Translations under genes and position numbers: made by a program | Origin: Arsukibacterium sp. UBA5043 | GTDB lineage: Bacteria; Pseudomonadota; Gammaproteobacteria; Enterobacterales; Alteromonadaceae | Assembly (NCBI GenBank): GCA_002415085.1 | Contig: DIBV01000017.1 | Span: 485,818 to 549,817 of the forward strand | Length of the DNA: 64,000 nt | Reading direction: 5' to 3' | Shown: piece by piece, positions 31,011 to 39,589 of the stretch | Position numbering within the stretch: the stretch's first letter is position 1 | Layout of the letters: the number at the start of each line of letters is the position of its first letter | The notes under the pieces: model-generated | The model's database searches: none | What the model was told of the DNA's origin: nothing | What the model saw: the letters and a program-made list of their open reading frames with translations, nothing else

Positions 31011-31076
31011 AACAGATTTCGCTTTTTACTGCATTTAAGTTAGATTATACGCCGTTTTGCTTTGAGGAAAGGCTTT

Positions 31077-31550
31077 ATGCAGAAAAGTGTTGCGATCTAT
31101 ACCGATGGTTCTTGTCTGGGTAACCCGGGACCAGGCGGTTACGGCGCTATTTTGGTGTACAACGAGCATCGCAAAGAACTCAGCGGCGGCTTTCGTCTGA
31201 CCACTAATAACCGGATGGAATTGCTGGCCGCAATTACTGCACTGGAAAGCTTAAAATCTCCGTGCCAGGTTGATCTGACCACCGATAGCCAATATGTACG
31301 GTTGGGTATTATGCAATGGCTGGCTGGATGGAAACGCAATAACTGGAAAACCAGCCAAAAGCAGCCGGTTAAAAATCAGGATTTATGGCAACGTTTAGAT
31401 GCTGCCGCGGTAAAACATAAGGTAGAGTGGCACTGGGTTAAAGGCCACGCCGGCCACCCGGAAAACGAGCGTTGCGATGTACTTGCCCGTTCAGCGGCTG
31501 AAGCGAAACCTAACACTGTTGATGAAGCTTTTGAGCAGAGCCAAAAGTAG
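31077..31550 (+). CDS. rnhA: Ribonuclease HI
   Basis: A 157-residue enzyme that cuts RNA in RNA-DNA hybrids. Catalytic carboxylates are in [19 protein letters not shown] (Asp), [13 protein letters not shown] (Glu), LTTDSQYV (Asp) and [12 protein letters not shown] (Asp), with the basic protrusion helix [15 protein letters not shown] start at ATG 31077, behind GAGGAAAGG, rather than the TTG at 31062, which is part of that ribosome site. Length equals that of the E. coli enzyme within two residues. Confidence 0.97.
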   Translation: MQKSVAIYTDGSCLGNPGPGGYGAILVYNEHRKELSGGFRLTTNNRMELLAAITALESLKSPCQVDLTTDSQYVRLGIMQWLAGWKRNNWKTSQKQPVKNQDLWQRLDAAAVKHKVEWHWVKGHAGHPENERCDVLARSAAEAKPNTVDEAFEQSQK

Positions 31551-31601
31551 TTAGTGACATACTTGCTATTTAACCAGAAACAACTGGCCCAGATTAGTCA
31601 A

Positions 31602-31726
31602 CTGCGGCTAGTGCAAGTTCAACTGCTTTAGCTACAACACTCGCTTTGGCCCATCACAGCAACTCGTTCGCGCTTGCGCACTCACTCAGACACTCTGTGA
31701 TGTCCAAATCGAGGTTCTAGCCGCAG
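31602..31726. repeat. Imperfect palindromic intergenic element
   Basis: CTGCGGCTAG (31602-31611) is an exact reverse complement of 31717-31726, and ATCACAG (31653-31659) of 31695-31701. Between them AACACTCGCTTTGG pairs imperfectly with CCAAATCGAGGTT. The inner 35 bases hold the GC-rich GCGCTTGCGC. The whole can fold into a long interrupted hairpin. It lies between convergent rnhA and the peroxidase gene, has no U tract, and looks like a dispersed REP- or MITE-like element, but only one copy is in this window. Confidence 0.5.
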
Positions 31727-31746
31727 CTGCGCCTCTGGTCAAGCCT

Positions 31747-32331
31747 TTATTCGCCAGATTTAGTTGTCTTTTCAGTACCGCTATTTGTTGCCAGCATCTT
31801 CTCCAGCTCAGCAATAAAGTCTTTATCATCCGGCGCGGTGCGGCTGCCAAAGTGCTTTACCGTTTGTTCATCGGCGCTGACCAGATACTTATTAAAGTTC
31901 CATGATGGGGTTTCACCGGTTTTCGAAATTAACGCTTTGAATACCGGGTTAGCGTCGTCACCCTTTACTTTAGTAGTGGTAAACATGGGGAATTTAACGC
32001 CGTAAGTCAGGTAACAGACTTCAGCCGTTTTTTCGGCATCATCATATTCTTGCTTAAAGCTGTCAGATGGAAAACCCAACACCACCAGGCCTTTGTCCTG
32101 ATACTTCTGATACAACGCTTCCAGCCCTTCAAACTGCTTGGTAAAGCCACATTTGCTGGCAGTGTTGACCACTAACACGGTTTTACCCTGATACTGCTGA
32201 CATAAATCGACCGTCTCCCGGGTATTAAGTTGTTGCATAGCATGGCTTAAAATTTCACCACACTGATTTGCCATTACTGGTAGGGCTGTTAACGAACCGG
32301 CCAACGCCGCAGCACTTATCCATTTTTTCAT
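31747..32331 (-). CDS. Periplasmic glutathione-peroxidase-like protein
   Basis: A 194-residue thiol peroxidase of the GPx family with a signal peptide (KKWISAAALAGSLTALPVMA). The peroxidatic Cys is in VVNTASKCGFTKQFEGLEAL, and the Trp-Asn pair is in SWNFNKYLV. The Gln-containing loop is altered relative to the common FPCNQFGxQEP (here GFPSDSFKQEYDD), so the tetrad may be arranged differently. An additional Cys pair (NQCGEIL and VDLCQQY) lies in the N-terminal extension. The reductant in the periplasm is unknown; thioredoxin-like partners are likely. Confidence 0.85.
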   Translation of the reverse strand: MKKWISAAALAGSLTALPVMANQCGEILSHAMQQLNTRETVDLCQQYQGKTVLVVNTASKCGFTKQFEGLEALYQKYQDKGLVVLGFPSDSFKQEYDDAEKTAEVCYLTYGVKFPMFTTTKVKGDDANPVFKALISKTGETPSWNFNKYLVSADEQTVKHFGSRTAPDDKDFIAELEKMLATNSGTEKTTKSGE

Positions 32332-32420
32332 TTTACCTCTCCCGTTACATGATTAGTATTAAGCTAAACTACTACGTAAGTTTAGCTTAAACCGATCTCC
32401 CTACCTGCGACAGCATTTGT

Positions 32421-34475
32421 TTAAAAACGATATGTCAGCTTTAAGCGCAATGTTCTGGGCTCTAACGGATGCGAATGCCGGTCTTCCAGGCCTGCAGCAG
32501 GTTCACCCTGCAAGCGCGAGCTGTAAAAGTAGTCAATGTCGTTATCGTTGCTATCAAGCAAATTTAATACATCAACGCCAAACTGCCACTGCTGCCAGGC
32601 GAATTGGTAACCAGCGTTGAGCACGGTTGTTGCGGCAGAACGTTGCACATTAAAAATCTCCAGCGTCCGTTTACCAAAATGGCGTAACCGTAAACTGGCT
32701 TGCCAGGGACGATCGGCTTTGTAGATCAGTCCCATGCTGGCAACCAGTGGCAGTGAACCATCAACATAATTGCCTGCTCCCTCTTCAGTACCGGTAAAAC
32801 GAGAACGGGTTACTGCCAGCTCCGCATCCAGGCTCCAGTTGCTGCCAAGCCAGTAATACGCTGCCAATTCCACGCCATAACGTTTGCTGCCACGATTGGG
32901 CTCATTGGTACCGGCATCGCCGACGTACAGCAGTTCTGAATCAAGCTCAAGATACCAGATTGCCATTGACGCATTAAAAGCGGTGTAATCGAAGAAACGT
33001 AAGCCAAGTTCAGCACCATCAGCTTTAACCAGCAAATCGACCGGCTCTACCGTTGCTAGCGTCAGAGGATCAGCCAGCGTAGTTGCGCCCCGGGCATCAT
33101 TCGAATGAAACCCCTGGCCGGCATTAAAGTAAGCCTGCCAGTTTGGCGCAAACTGATAACTAATACCTGCTTTGAGGGTCACAATATCATCTGATGCCTC
33201 GCCGGAATTGGCCGCAGTTAGCGCACTGTCAACTGACGCATCCATATAGTCGTAACGCACGCCAAAATGGGCGGTCCAATCAGCATTTAGCTGAATATCT
33301 GACTGGCTGAATACCCCGACAGAGCCTTGCTGTACCTTATCGCTGCGCACGGTACTTAACCGCTGGCGGGAGCGGGTGTTATACAAGCCTACTTCGCCAA
33401 TATCGTCATAACGCAACTGCACACCAACAACATGCTCGACTGCAAACTGGCCAACCCGGTGGTGCCAGTGATGGCTTAATTTACCGCCGACAACCTGGCG
33501 CTTATCAACTTGTTCAAACTGATCACCATTGACCGGATCGGTTAAAAAATAGGTAAAGTTAGACCACAAATCCAATTCAGAATCAATCAGATAAGCACTC
33601 GCCTGCCAGGCATCGCTATACCAGTTTGCTGACACGCTGTAACGGCTGCTCTGGCCTCCGACAGTGGTATCAAGTGAACCCAGCCTGTCGATCTGACCAT
33701 TTGCCACCGCGCGTGCAGGTATCTGGTCGGCCGCATTCCAGCTATTATCATAGGCCATGGCAGTTACTGATAACTGGCCACTGCTCAGTGGCTGGCTGTA
33801 GCGCGCCATACCGTTTAATTTCTTAACATCTTCATTAATATCAGTCCAGTGGCCATCATAGTGCTGCAACTCGCCCGCCAACAGTAAATTACCGTTGCCC
33901 TGCTTACTGCTGCCCTTTGCCATCAATCGCCGGTAATTGTCCTGGCCAATAGCCATCGAAATATCAGTTGAGGTACGATTTTGAATACTGAACCGGGCAG
34001 AACCCGCAGCGGAAAAGTCACCATCATTCGCCTGATAAGTACCTTTTTGATACTCAATCTGGCTAATCAACTCAGGTATAATAAAACTTAGGTCACTATA
34101 GCCCTGGCCGTGGCCATGGCTTCGCATATTTATTGGCATACCGTCGACACTGGTGCTGAAATCAGTACCATGGTCCAGATTAAACCCTCGTAAAAAATAC
34201 TGGTTTGCTTTGCCACTGCCGCTATGCTGGGTAACCACCATACCGGGAATAAACTCCAGCACTTCACCCGTGCGCAGCAATGGTCTGTCACTTATCTCTG
34301 CGTTGCCAATTATGCCTTCAGACGCCGAGCTAGCCTGGCCTAGCAAGTCAGTTTGCCGGCCTTTAATGGTAATTTGTTCCATCATATGGGCGGATAGCGG
34401 ATCTGCTGCCAGCCGCGCTGATACGCTGCTTAATGCAATAGCACTGAACAGCAGACAATATCGAGAGTTCTTCAT
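32421..34475 (-). CDS. TonB-dependent receptor of the DUF4331 cluster
   Basis: A 684-residue outer-membrane receptor: signal peptide, plug domain and 22-strand barrel ending in the required aromatic residue (LRLKLTYRF). The plug has GEVLEFIPGMVVTQHSG, FLRGFNLDHGTDFSTSVDGM and the histidine-containing NMRSHGHGQGYSDLSFIIPE; the His residues suggest a metal or metal complex as ligand, an inference only. There is no N-terminal signalling (STN) domain, so it does not signal to sigma in the FecA manner. It is the last gene of the cluster, 22 bases after the HupE-like gene. Confidence 0.88.
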   Translation of the reverse strand: MKNSRYCLLFSAIALSSVSARLAADPLSAHMMEQITIKGRQTDLLGQASSASEGIIGNAEISDRPLLRTGEVLEFIPGMVVTQHSGSGKANQYFLRGFNLDHGTDFSTSVDGMPINMRSHGHGQGYSDLSFIIPELISQIEYQKGTYQANDGDFSAAGSARFSIQNRTSTDISMAIGQDNYRRLMAKGSSKQGNGNLLLAGELQHYDGHWTDINEDVKKLNGMARYSQPLSSGQLSVTAMAYDNSWNAADQIPARAVANGQIDRLGSLDTTVGGQSSRYSVSANWYSDAWQASAYLIDSELDLWSNFTYFLTDPVNGDQFEQVDKRQVVGGKLSHHWHHRVGQFAVEHVVGVQLRYDDIGEVGLYNTRSRQRLSTVRSDKVQQGSVGVFSQSDIQLNADWTAHFGVRYDYMDASVDSALTAANSGEASDDIVTLKAGISYQFAPNWQAYFNAGQGFHSNDARGATTLADPLTLATVEPVDLLVKADGAELGLRFFDYTAFNASMAIWYLELDSELLYVGDAGTNEPNRGSKRYGVELAAYYWLGSNWSLDAELAVTRSRFTGTEEGAGNYVDGSLPLVASMGLIYKADRPWQASLRLRHFGKRTLEIFNVQRSAATTVLNAGYQFAWQQWQFGVDVLNLLDSNDNDIDYFYSSRLQGEPAAGLEDRHSHPLEPRTLRLKLTYRF

Positions 34476-34497
34476 AAGTAATCCGGCATAGTGTAAG

Positions 34498-35010
34498 TCA
34501 ATTAACTGGATATGTGTCAGCGTCTGCTGTCAGCACCTGATTAGATGCCGTTGCGGGCACTTGCCAGGACAACAGCAGTTTATGGCTGGGTTCACTGGCA
34601 AATAATGCCCGGTATGTCAGTTGCCAATTGCTACTACTGTTACAACTCACTGTGATGGGCAATACCACATAAAGATCGCGCTTAATTTGCTGCAATTGCC
34701 AGTCGGCGGCTACAGCGGGGGTGATTTTGCAAGGCGTACCCGCACTTTTAAACGCAACCTGCTCGGTTAAATAGCGATTAAGGACAGGTGCACTGTCCAT
34801 AACCTGCTGCCAGGAGACCTGATGGCTATTTTCAGCGGAGATTAACCGGGCTTGCGCCAGATCATGCAGCGCAACTTTCCAGAGCAGGATAGGCTGATCA
34901 TTGCTGAGTTTGACATCCATATAGGCTGTACTGAACTTATGCGCCAGGGCTGCTGGAGCCACTGAAGCAACGGCGATAAAACAGCAGACCAGTTTAAAAT
35001 TACGGTTCAT
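34498..35010 (-). CDS. Stand-alone HupE/UreJ-like periplasmic domain protein
   Basis: A 170-residue protein with a signal peptide ending APAALA, followed by HKFSTAYMDVKLSNDQPILLWKVALHDLAQARLISAE in pieces that resemble the N-terminal periplasmic region of HupE/UreJ_2-family proteins (AHxxSxAYLxL, W.IALRDL). The C-terminal membrane domain of that family is missing: the protein stops after the soluble region and the receptor gene follows 22 bases later. Two Cys (GTPCKI, TVSCNS) may form a disulfide. It overlaps the TPR gene by four bases (ATGA), so translation is coupled. Its ligand is unknown. Confidence 0.6.
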   Translation of the reverse strand: MNRNFKLVCCFIAVASVAPAALAHKFSTAYMDVKLSNDQPILLWKVALHDLAQARLISAENSHQVSWQQVMDSAPVLNRYLTEQVAFKSAGTPCKITPAVAADWQLQQIKRDLYVVLPITVSCNSSSNWQLTYRALFASEPSHKLLLSWQVPATASNQVLTADADTYPVN

Positions 35011-36080
35011 AACGTTTTCCTTTTCTGCTGGCGTAGTGCCGCCTTACTTTGCTGGAGCAACATTAAATCGTCAGGTTCTTTGGCAGATAAATAGTTAAGT
35101 TCCGCCCAATGCAATGCTGCTTCAGCGTCAGGGTTCACTTTTAAGTAATAATGGGCAATATCTGCTGCATGATCAGTATCACCACGTGCTAGCCTGAGTT
35201 TTACGCTTTGCGCCAGCTCAGTGCTGATAATCGTACCTTTATTGAGGTTTTGTTCAGCTGCCGCCAGTCGCACCAGCAAACTATCAGCCAATGCCAGCTG
35301 CTGATGTTTCGGCATTAGCTGCTGATAGACCAGCTCATCGTCTGCCAGAGCCAGGCTTAAATCCGCCCACTTCAGCCATAAGCTGGTAGGAGCCTGAGCC
35401 AACACGGGATTCAGCCAGTCTCTGGCCTGTGCCAATTGCCCGGTTTGTTCGGCTTGTTCAGCCAGAATACCGCGCAGCCATAACTCGATCGTTATCGGAA
35501 GACTCTGCTGGCGTTGATACAGGGTCTGTAAGGCAGTATAGCTTTGTTGCCAATTGCCTTTACGCCCGGCCACTTCATAGCTACACACGGAAAATAAAAA
35601 TAAGTCTTGCTGCCACAATCTGGCACAGGCGTCCTGAGCTGCCTGATGTTGTGCAGTTGCCAGATAAATACGTGCTGCCATCAGGCTGGCGGTTAAATGA
35701 TGGGGTTGCAGCTTAAAAACCTGTTCCAGCCGGGCTAAAGCCGCGTCAAACTGATGCTGTTGTTGCTTAAGGTCAGCAGCGAGCAGCTGGTATTCAATGT
35801 TAGCGTGGTTAGCGACACTTACTTTACTAAGCCAGTACTCAGCTTCATGAAACCAGCTGTCGTAACCTGGCTGACGCGCACCTTGTAAATACAACGCCGT
35901 TAGCGTCAACAAATCGTTATCTGCTGGTTGTTTGCTAACCCGTTGCATTATTGCCGCCATCTCTTCAGTTAATGGCAGTGCGGATCCAATGACCAGCGTC
36001 TCGCTTGCGGCCGGTTTATAACTATCGGCATAGGACGCAGAAATAAGTGCAAAAAAAAGTAATAATATAAAGTATTTCAT
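35007..36080 (-). CDS. Periplasmic TPR-repeat protein of the DUF4331 cluster
   Basis: A 357-residue helical repeat protein with a signal peptide (KYFILLLFFALISASYA). TPR-like units are visible from about residue 90 onward (ANIEYQLLAADLKQQQHQFD, ALARLEQVFKLQPHHLTASL, AARIYLATAQHQAAQDAC) and again near the C-terminus (ARGDTDHAADIAHYYLKVNP). Such proteins usually act as scaffolds. The gene starts just after a strong hairpin (36097-36123), with AGGTCAAG as ribosome site, and overlaps the HupE-like gene by four bases. Confidence 0.8.
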   Translation of the reverse strand: MKYFILLLFFALISASYADSYKPAASETLVIGSALPLTEEMAAIMQRVSKQPADNDLLTLTALYLQGARQPGYDSWFHEAEYWLSKVSVANHANIEYQLLAADLKQQQHQFDAALARLEQVFKLQPHHLTASLMAARIYLATAQHQAAQDACARLWQQDLFLFSVCSYEVAGRKGNWQQSYTALQTLYQRQQSLPITIELWLRGILAEQAEQTGQLAQARDWLNPVLAQAPTSLWLKWADLSLALADDELVYQQLMPKHQQLALADSLLVRLAAAEQNLNKGTIISTELAQSVKLRLARGDTDHAADIAHYYLKVNPDAEAALHWAELNYLSAKEPDDLMLLQQSKAALRQQKRKTL

Positions 36081-36096
36081 CGACTTGACCTGATAG

Positions 36097-36123
36097 AAAA
36101 CGGGGCGACATTCGCCCCGTTTT
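36097..36123 (-). terminator. Strong hairpin/terminator inside the DUF4331 cluster
   Basis: AAAACGGGGCGA and TCGCCCCGTTTT form a perfect 12-bp stem with a 3-base loop. It lies between the stop of the small lipoprotein gene and the start of the TPR gene on the same strand, so it should stop or attenuate transcription into the TPR/HupE-like/TonB genes. Confidence 0.8.
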
Positions 36124-36131
36124 AGTTACGA

Positions 36132-36623
36132 CTAAAGGCCCTGTAGCAGATCGGTATAATCTGCTTCAGCCATGGCATCAGCAGTAAACTCCCGACCATT
36201 CACCGATAATGGTGTATCAGTTGCATCTTGATTAAACGCCTCGCGGCTATAATTTAAAAAGGATACCACTGCCACCTGAACATCAATAGAAACCGTCGCC
36301 TCTACCACATTTTCACCGTCAGTAATTGCCACAGCAAAGCTGTCATTGCCGGTAAATTCACTGCCGGGGGTATAAACAAACTGCCCATCGCTTTGCACAT
36401 TGACCATACCGCTTTCCGCAGCCATGACCAGGGTATAGCGTAGCCGGTCATTTTCCGGGTCCGAAGCCTGTAATTTATCACTGATCGCCTCATCGGTTTC
36501 AGTGACAAAGCTGGTACTAATCAACTGAGGTGCTTCATTTGGCTTATCGCTACTGTTGCAGGCCGCAAGCCCGGCAATAGTTACCAGCAGCAGCGCCGTT
36601 TTTAATGCTAAGTTGTTCATCAC
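36132..36623 (-). CDS. Small lipoprotein with a cadherin-like/Ig-like domain
   Basis: A 163-residue lipoprotein: lipobox GLAAC at about residues 18-22, then a single beta-sandwich domain of the tandem-repeat cadherin-like type (DKLQASDPENDRLRYTLV, GSEFTGNDSFAVAITDGEN). Repeats of this kind normally occur in long adhesins; here there is just one. The C-terminal 40 residues (SFLNYSREAFNQDATDTPLS) are outside it. It begins eight bases after the DUF4331 stop, so the two are co-expressed. Confidence 0.72.
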   Translation of the reverse strand: MMNNLALKTALLLVTIAGLAACNSSDKPNEAPQLISTSFVTETDEAISDKLQASDPENDRLRYTLVMAAESGMVNVQSDGQFVYTPGSEFTGNDSFAVAITDGENVVEATVSIDVQVAVVSFLNYSREAFNQDATDTPLSVNGREFTADAMAEADYTDLLQGL

Positions 36624-36630
36624 AACCTCC

Positions 36631-38214
36631 TTAGTTAGGTGAGCCTGCCAGCGGCGTTAGTAAATAAGGGAACTCGCTGTTCAGCATAGAAGCATTTATC
36701 GGTGCACCATCGGTGAATGACACATCCCCCACTGGCGCATCTTCCGGCATACAATATCCCAGATTAGTTGGCGTACCGTTTACAGGAATATCATGACAAA
36801 GCGCACCCATCACTACCCGTAACGCAATATCAACCACGTCATCACCGGGACGACGACCATTTGGAAAGCCAGCTAAATCGTTACCTGCCACGCCAAAAGC
36901 AGACTGCATAGCGGCAGGCTTTGCCGGAATAGCCGTATTTAAACGCAACATTTCAGACGGCGTTACGGTAGCTAATTGATTAACGCCCTCTACCCCGGTT
37001 AAAAATGCATTAACTAAATCCAAACGCGGAAAGTTAGTTGGTGCTAAATCTTGAATGTCGGTTCCCAGCGTGGCATTTACTGCATCTTTAAAAAGAATGT
37101 TCAGTAACGCGGGCAAACTTGGATGCGTCACATAGTCGGCGAACTGACCATCGTCAGCAGGTTTGCTGCTATTAAATTTATCTTTATCAGCCAAACCAAT
37201 AACCAACTCATTGACCAGCGGGTTACTTAACCTGGATACCTGGACCAGGGCTCCACCATTAACATCGGGTTTAGCAAAGGTGGCATTGGGGTTTAAAATC
37301 CGCGCCTGCGGCAAGCTGGCGGTAGTCCAGGCACCTACTACGCCATTGCCACTGCCGGTAATACATGCAGTAGGTACTTCAATTGCCAACGAGGTTACGT
37401 TTTTGTCTACCAGATCATCATTGCTATTGCTTTGGGTAATGCCACCCGGGAATCCGCCACCATCGCCAGCACCTGGCGCGCTATCACCCTCTACCGGAAC
37501 GTAATTCACTAAGTCGAATGTTTCACCCAGATTTACAACGAACGGATCTTTACGCTGGCCGACAAATATCCGGCTCATCGCATCGCAACCTGGCATCGCA
37601 ACATCGTAGACATATTGGTCAGCATAAGCCTGGTAAGCGGCACTGCTGGTAAAAGTTTTATTACCTACATGGTCATAAGGTTTAGTAAATTGCATAGCGC
37701 CGTCGGCAGGCATCAAGTTGCTAACGTCGGCCCCATTGACCAGTTCAACACTGTAGTTTTCGATAAAATTAAGCGCGGCACTGCTGTCACTGCTGATCGC
37801 GCCGACGTTTTTCAGTGGTACTCCCACCATTCGCTGATTGTCATCTGGACCTATGGCCAGTTGCACACCTTTGCCTTCATTTACCAGACTTTGGCTAAAG
37901 CGAAAATTAAAGCTTAAGTCAGGCATGGCATCGCCGTCGTTGTCGATATGGATGCTGTATACGGCAGCTGGGTCTAATGCGAAGTAGTTAGGGCCACCGT
38001 ACGCATCCTGCAATGGAATATAGTTAGCAATCAGCGTGACATAGCCTTCCCGGCCGGTTTCGTAACTGTTAAAAACGTAGAAGTCTGTGGCGTCTACCGT
38101 TGGTGAACGCGTAATACTCGGTGCTTCACGATGACTTGATGCCTGCACTTCAGTAACGAAAATTGCGGCACTTAAGGCTGATGTAACCGCTAAAAATAAG
38201 ATTGAACGTTGCAT
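36631..38214 (-). CDS. DUF4331-domain periplasmic protein
   Basis: A 527-residue secreted protein with a signal peptide ending VQA and the mature N-terminus SSHREAPSITRSPTVDATDFYVF in two pieces, the signature of DUF4331. Other family elements are YIPLQDAYGGPNYFALDP, YSIHIDNDGDAMPDLSFNFRF, LVNEGKGVQLAIGP, FVGQRKDPFVVNLGETFDLV and, near the end, RRPGDDVVDIALRVVMG. The family's biochemical role is not established. It leads the second operon of the cluster, behind a promoter-like sequence identical in its key elements to that of the sigma gene. Confidence 0.88.
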   Translation of the reverse strand: MQRSILFLAVTSALSAAIFVTEVQASSHREAPSITRSPTVDATDFYVFNSYETGREGYVTLIANYIPLQDAYGGPNYFALDPAAVYSIHIDNDGDAMPDLSFNFRFSQSLVNEGKGVQLAIGPDDNQRMVGVPLKNVGAISSDSSAALNFIENYSVELVNGADVSNLMPADGAMQFTKPYDHVGNKTFTSSAAYQAYADQYVYDVAMPGCDAMSRIFVGQRKDPFVVNLGETFDLVNYVPVEGDSAPGAGDGGGFPGGITQSNSNDDLVDKNVTSLAIEVPTACITGSGNGVVGAWTTASLPQARILNPNATFAKPDVNGGALVQVSRLSNPLVNELVIGLADKDKFNSSKPADDGQFADYVTHPSLPALLNILFKDAVNATLGTDIQDLAPTNFPRLDLVNAFLTGVEGVNQLATVTPSEMLRLNTAIPAKPAAMQSAFGVAGNDLAGFPNGRRPGDDVVDIALRVVMGALCHDIPVNGTPTNLGYCMPEDAPVGDVSFTDGAPINASMLNSEFPYLLTPLAGSPN

Positions 38215-38251
38215 AACATGGATCCTTTTTGATTTAAGTTGCCACCAAGTA

Positions 38252-38277
38252 ACGACTGACTTGCGCTACTGGATGCA
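38252..38277 (-). promoter_or_regulatory. Putative ECF-sigma promoter of the DUF4331 operon
   Basis: On the minus strand TGCATC (38272-38277), 14 bases, then AGTCGT (38252-38257), followed by nnCTTG. The same hexamers, spacing and downstream CTTG occur before the sigma gene. The CGT in the -10 element is usual for ECF sigma factors. It lies about 40 bases before the ATG. Confidence 0.65.
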
Positions 38278-38299
38278 GCTAAATAAAAAATAAAAAATA

Positions 38300-38323
38300 A
38301 AAAAACCGCCGCAGCGGTTTTTT
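38300..38323 (-). terminator. Intrinsic terminator after the sigma/anti-sigma operon
   Basis: AAAAAACCGC and GCGGTTTTTT form a 10-bp stem with a 4-base loop, set in a repeated TAAAAAA tract. It separates the sigma/anti-sigma unit from the DUF4331 unit, explaining why the latter needs its own promoter. Confidence 0.85.
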
Positions 38324-38345
38324 ATAAAGAACAGGCGTGCCAGGT

Positions 38346-39020
38346 TTATATGGTGATAATTTCTGCGGTAAATAACACCGGCCCGGTAGGCTGGCCGGTA
38401 GGTGAGCCGCCTAACGGTTCGAAACTTACCGCCAGGGCGGCAATATCAATCCCCTGAGCAGCAACAGGCCACTGCACTACGCTTTCGCCTTGCTGTGGTA
38501 ACAAACCAAGCGATATCGGTGGCTGGCCATCGGCAGGCAACATCCACAACTGATAGTCATTGTCAGCAGCGGCCGTAACGGCTTTAGTTGCTTTTAAAAC
38601 CAGCTGCTGCTCTTGCTTAGACACTAACCATAATGCTTTTGCTTCAGCGGTCTGAATAATGGCCACTTCGGTTTGTACCGGCGCTGTCAGCATAGGTTGT
38701 AACAATACTACTGCCAGTAGCAAACTAGCGGCTGTTGCCAGGCTAAGCCAGAACGGGCGAACACTACGACTTACCGCAGGCTCAGGTGCTAACCACCCTA
38801 AGCGGCGCTGAATTTTTTGCCAGATCTCACTTCTCGGTGCAGTAGCCGGTAACGAGGCAGCCAGAGGATTTAGGTGCTGCTCCCAGCGCCACACCGCAGT
38901 GCGTACCAGGCTGTCCGATGCTATCAGTCGCTGAAATCGCAATCTGGCGCGGCCATGCATGCCACCCAATACGTAATTTACCGCCAGGGCATCCAGTCTT
39001 TGTTGTTGTTGATAATTCAT
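38346..39020 (-). CDS. Anti-sigma factor, RskA type
   Basis: A 224-residue single-pass membrane protein. The cytoplasmic N-terminal part (1-90) is helical and would hold the sigma factor; the membrane helix is about residues 90-110 (FWLSLATAASLLLAVVLLQP); the periplasmic part carries the RskA-type ending SFEPLGGSPTGQPTGPVLFT. There is no HxxxCxxC zinc motif, so it is not a ZAS-type factor. It overlaps the sigma gene by four bases (ATGA). The signal that releases sigma, probably by stepwise proteolysis, is unknown. Confidence 0.88.
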   Translation of the reverse strand: MNYQQQQRLDALAVNYVLGGMHGRARLRFQRLIASDSLVRTAVWRWEQHLNPLAASLPATAPRSEIWQKIQRRLGWLAPEPAVSRSVRPFWLSLATAASLLLAVVLLQPMLTAPVQTEVAIIQTAEAKALWLVSKQEQQLVLKATKAVTAAADNDYQLWMLPADGQPPISLGLLPQQGESVVQWPVAAQGIDIAALAVSFEPLGGSPTGQPTGPVLFTAEIITI

Positions 39021-39559
39021 CCTTCAAGACACCTCTTCAATTGGGTTAAACCACGGCGGATCCAACTTTTGACGGTTCCCAATGGTGAGCCGGTATGCTC
39101 GGTAATTTCATGATGGCTCAGGCCATTTAAATAAGCCAACTGGATCGATTGGCGTTGCTCGGGTACCAATGCCTCCATACAATCGTCTAACTTAACCTTT
39201 TCCCTGGTTAAGCCCAGCACCTCCCCCGGCTTTATGTCTGCCACCAAATCCTCCGTAACATCAAGATGCTCTGCTTTAATCCGGCGCGATTTCAGCAGAT
39301 CCAGCGCCCGATAGCGGGTTATACTAATCATCCAGGTCATCACGGTGCCTTTTTCCGCATGATAATCTGCTGCGTTGTGCCAGATCCGGACAAACGCATC
39401 CTGTAAAACATCTTCCGCCCAATCATGGCGACGCAGCAGATGCAGGGATACTGAAAATAATTTACCAGAACTGGCCTGATACAATTTCTCAAATGCCGAC
39501 CGATTGCCATTTGCAGTGGCGTACAACCATTCCAGCAGCTGTTGTTGCGATGTTTCCAT
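39017..39559 (-). CDS. ECF RNA polymerase sigma factor (SigK-like)
   Basis: A 180-residue group IV sigma factor. Region 2 is about residues 20-90 (FEKLYQASSGKLFSVSLHLL, WAEDVLQDAFVRIWHNAADY, GTVMTWMISITRYRALDLL), and region 4 about 120-175 (LVPEQRQSIQLAYLNGLSHHEITEHTG in parts, then PLGTVKSWIRRGLTQLKRCL). Together with an RskA-type anti-sigma it resembles the SigK/RskA pair. The gene follows an ECF-like promoter of its own, suggesting positive autoregulation. Confidence 0.93.
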   Translation of the reverse strand: METSQQQLLEWLYATANGNRSAFEKLYQASSGKLFSVSLHLLRRHDWAEDVLQDAFVRIWHNAADYHAEKGTVMTWMISITRYRALDLLKSRRIKAEHLDVTEDLVADIKPGEVLGLTREKVKLDDCMEALVPEQRQSIQLAYLNGLSHHEITEHTGSPLGTVKSWIRRGLTQLKRCLEG

Positions 39560-39589
39560 ATCTGATCCTTTGTTATTTTTTTACAAGCT

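Noticed and set aside
32421..39559. FecI-FecR-FecA type iron-signalling cassette
   Set aside because: The anti-sigma is RskA-like, not FecR-like, and the receptor has no N-terminal signalling domain.
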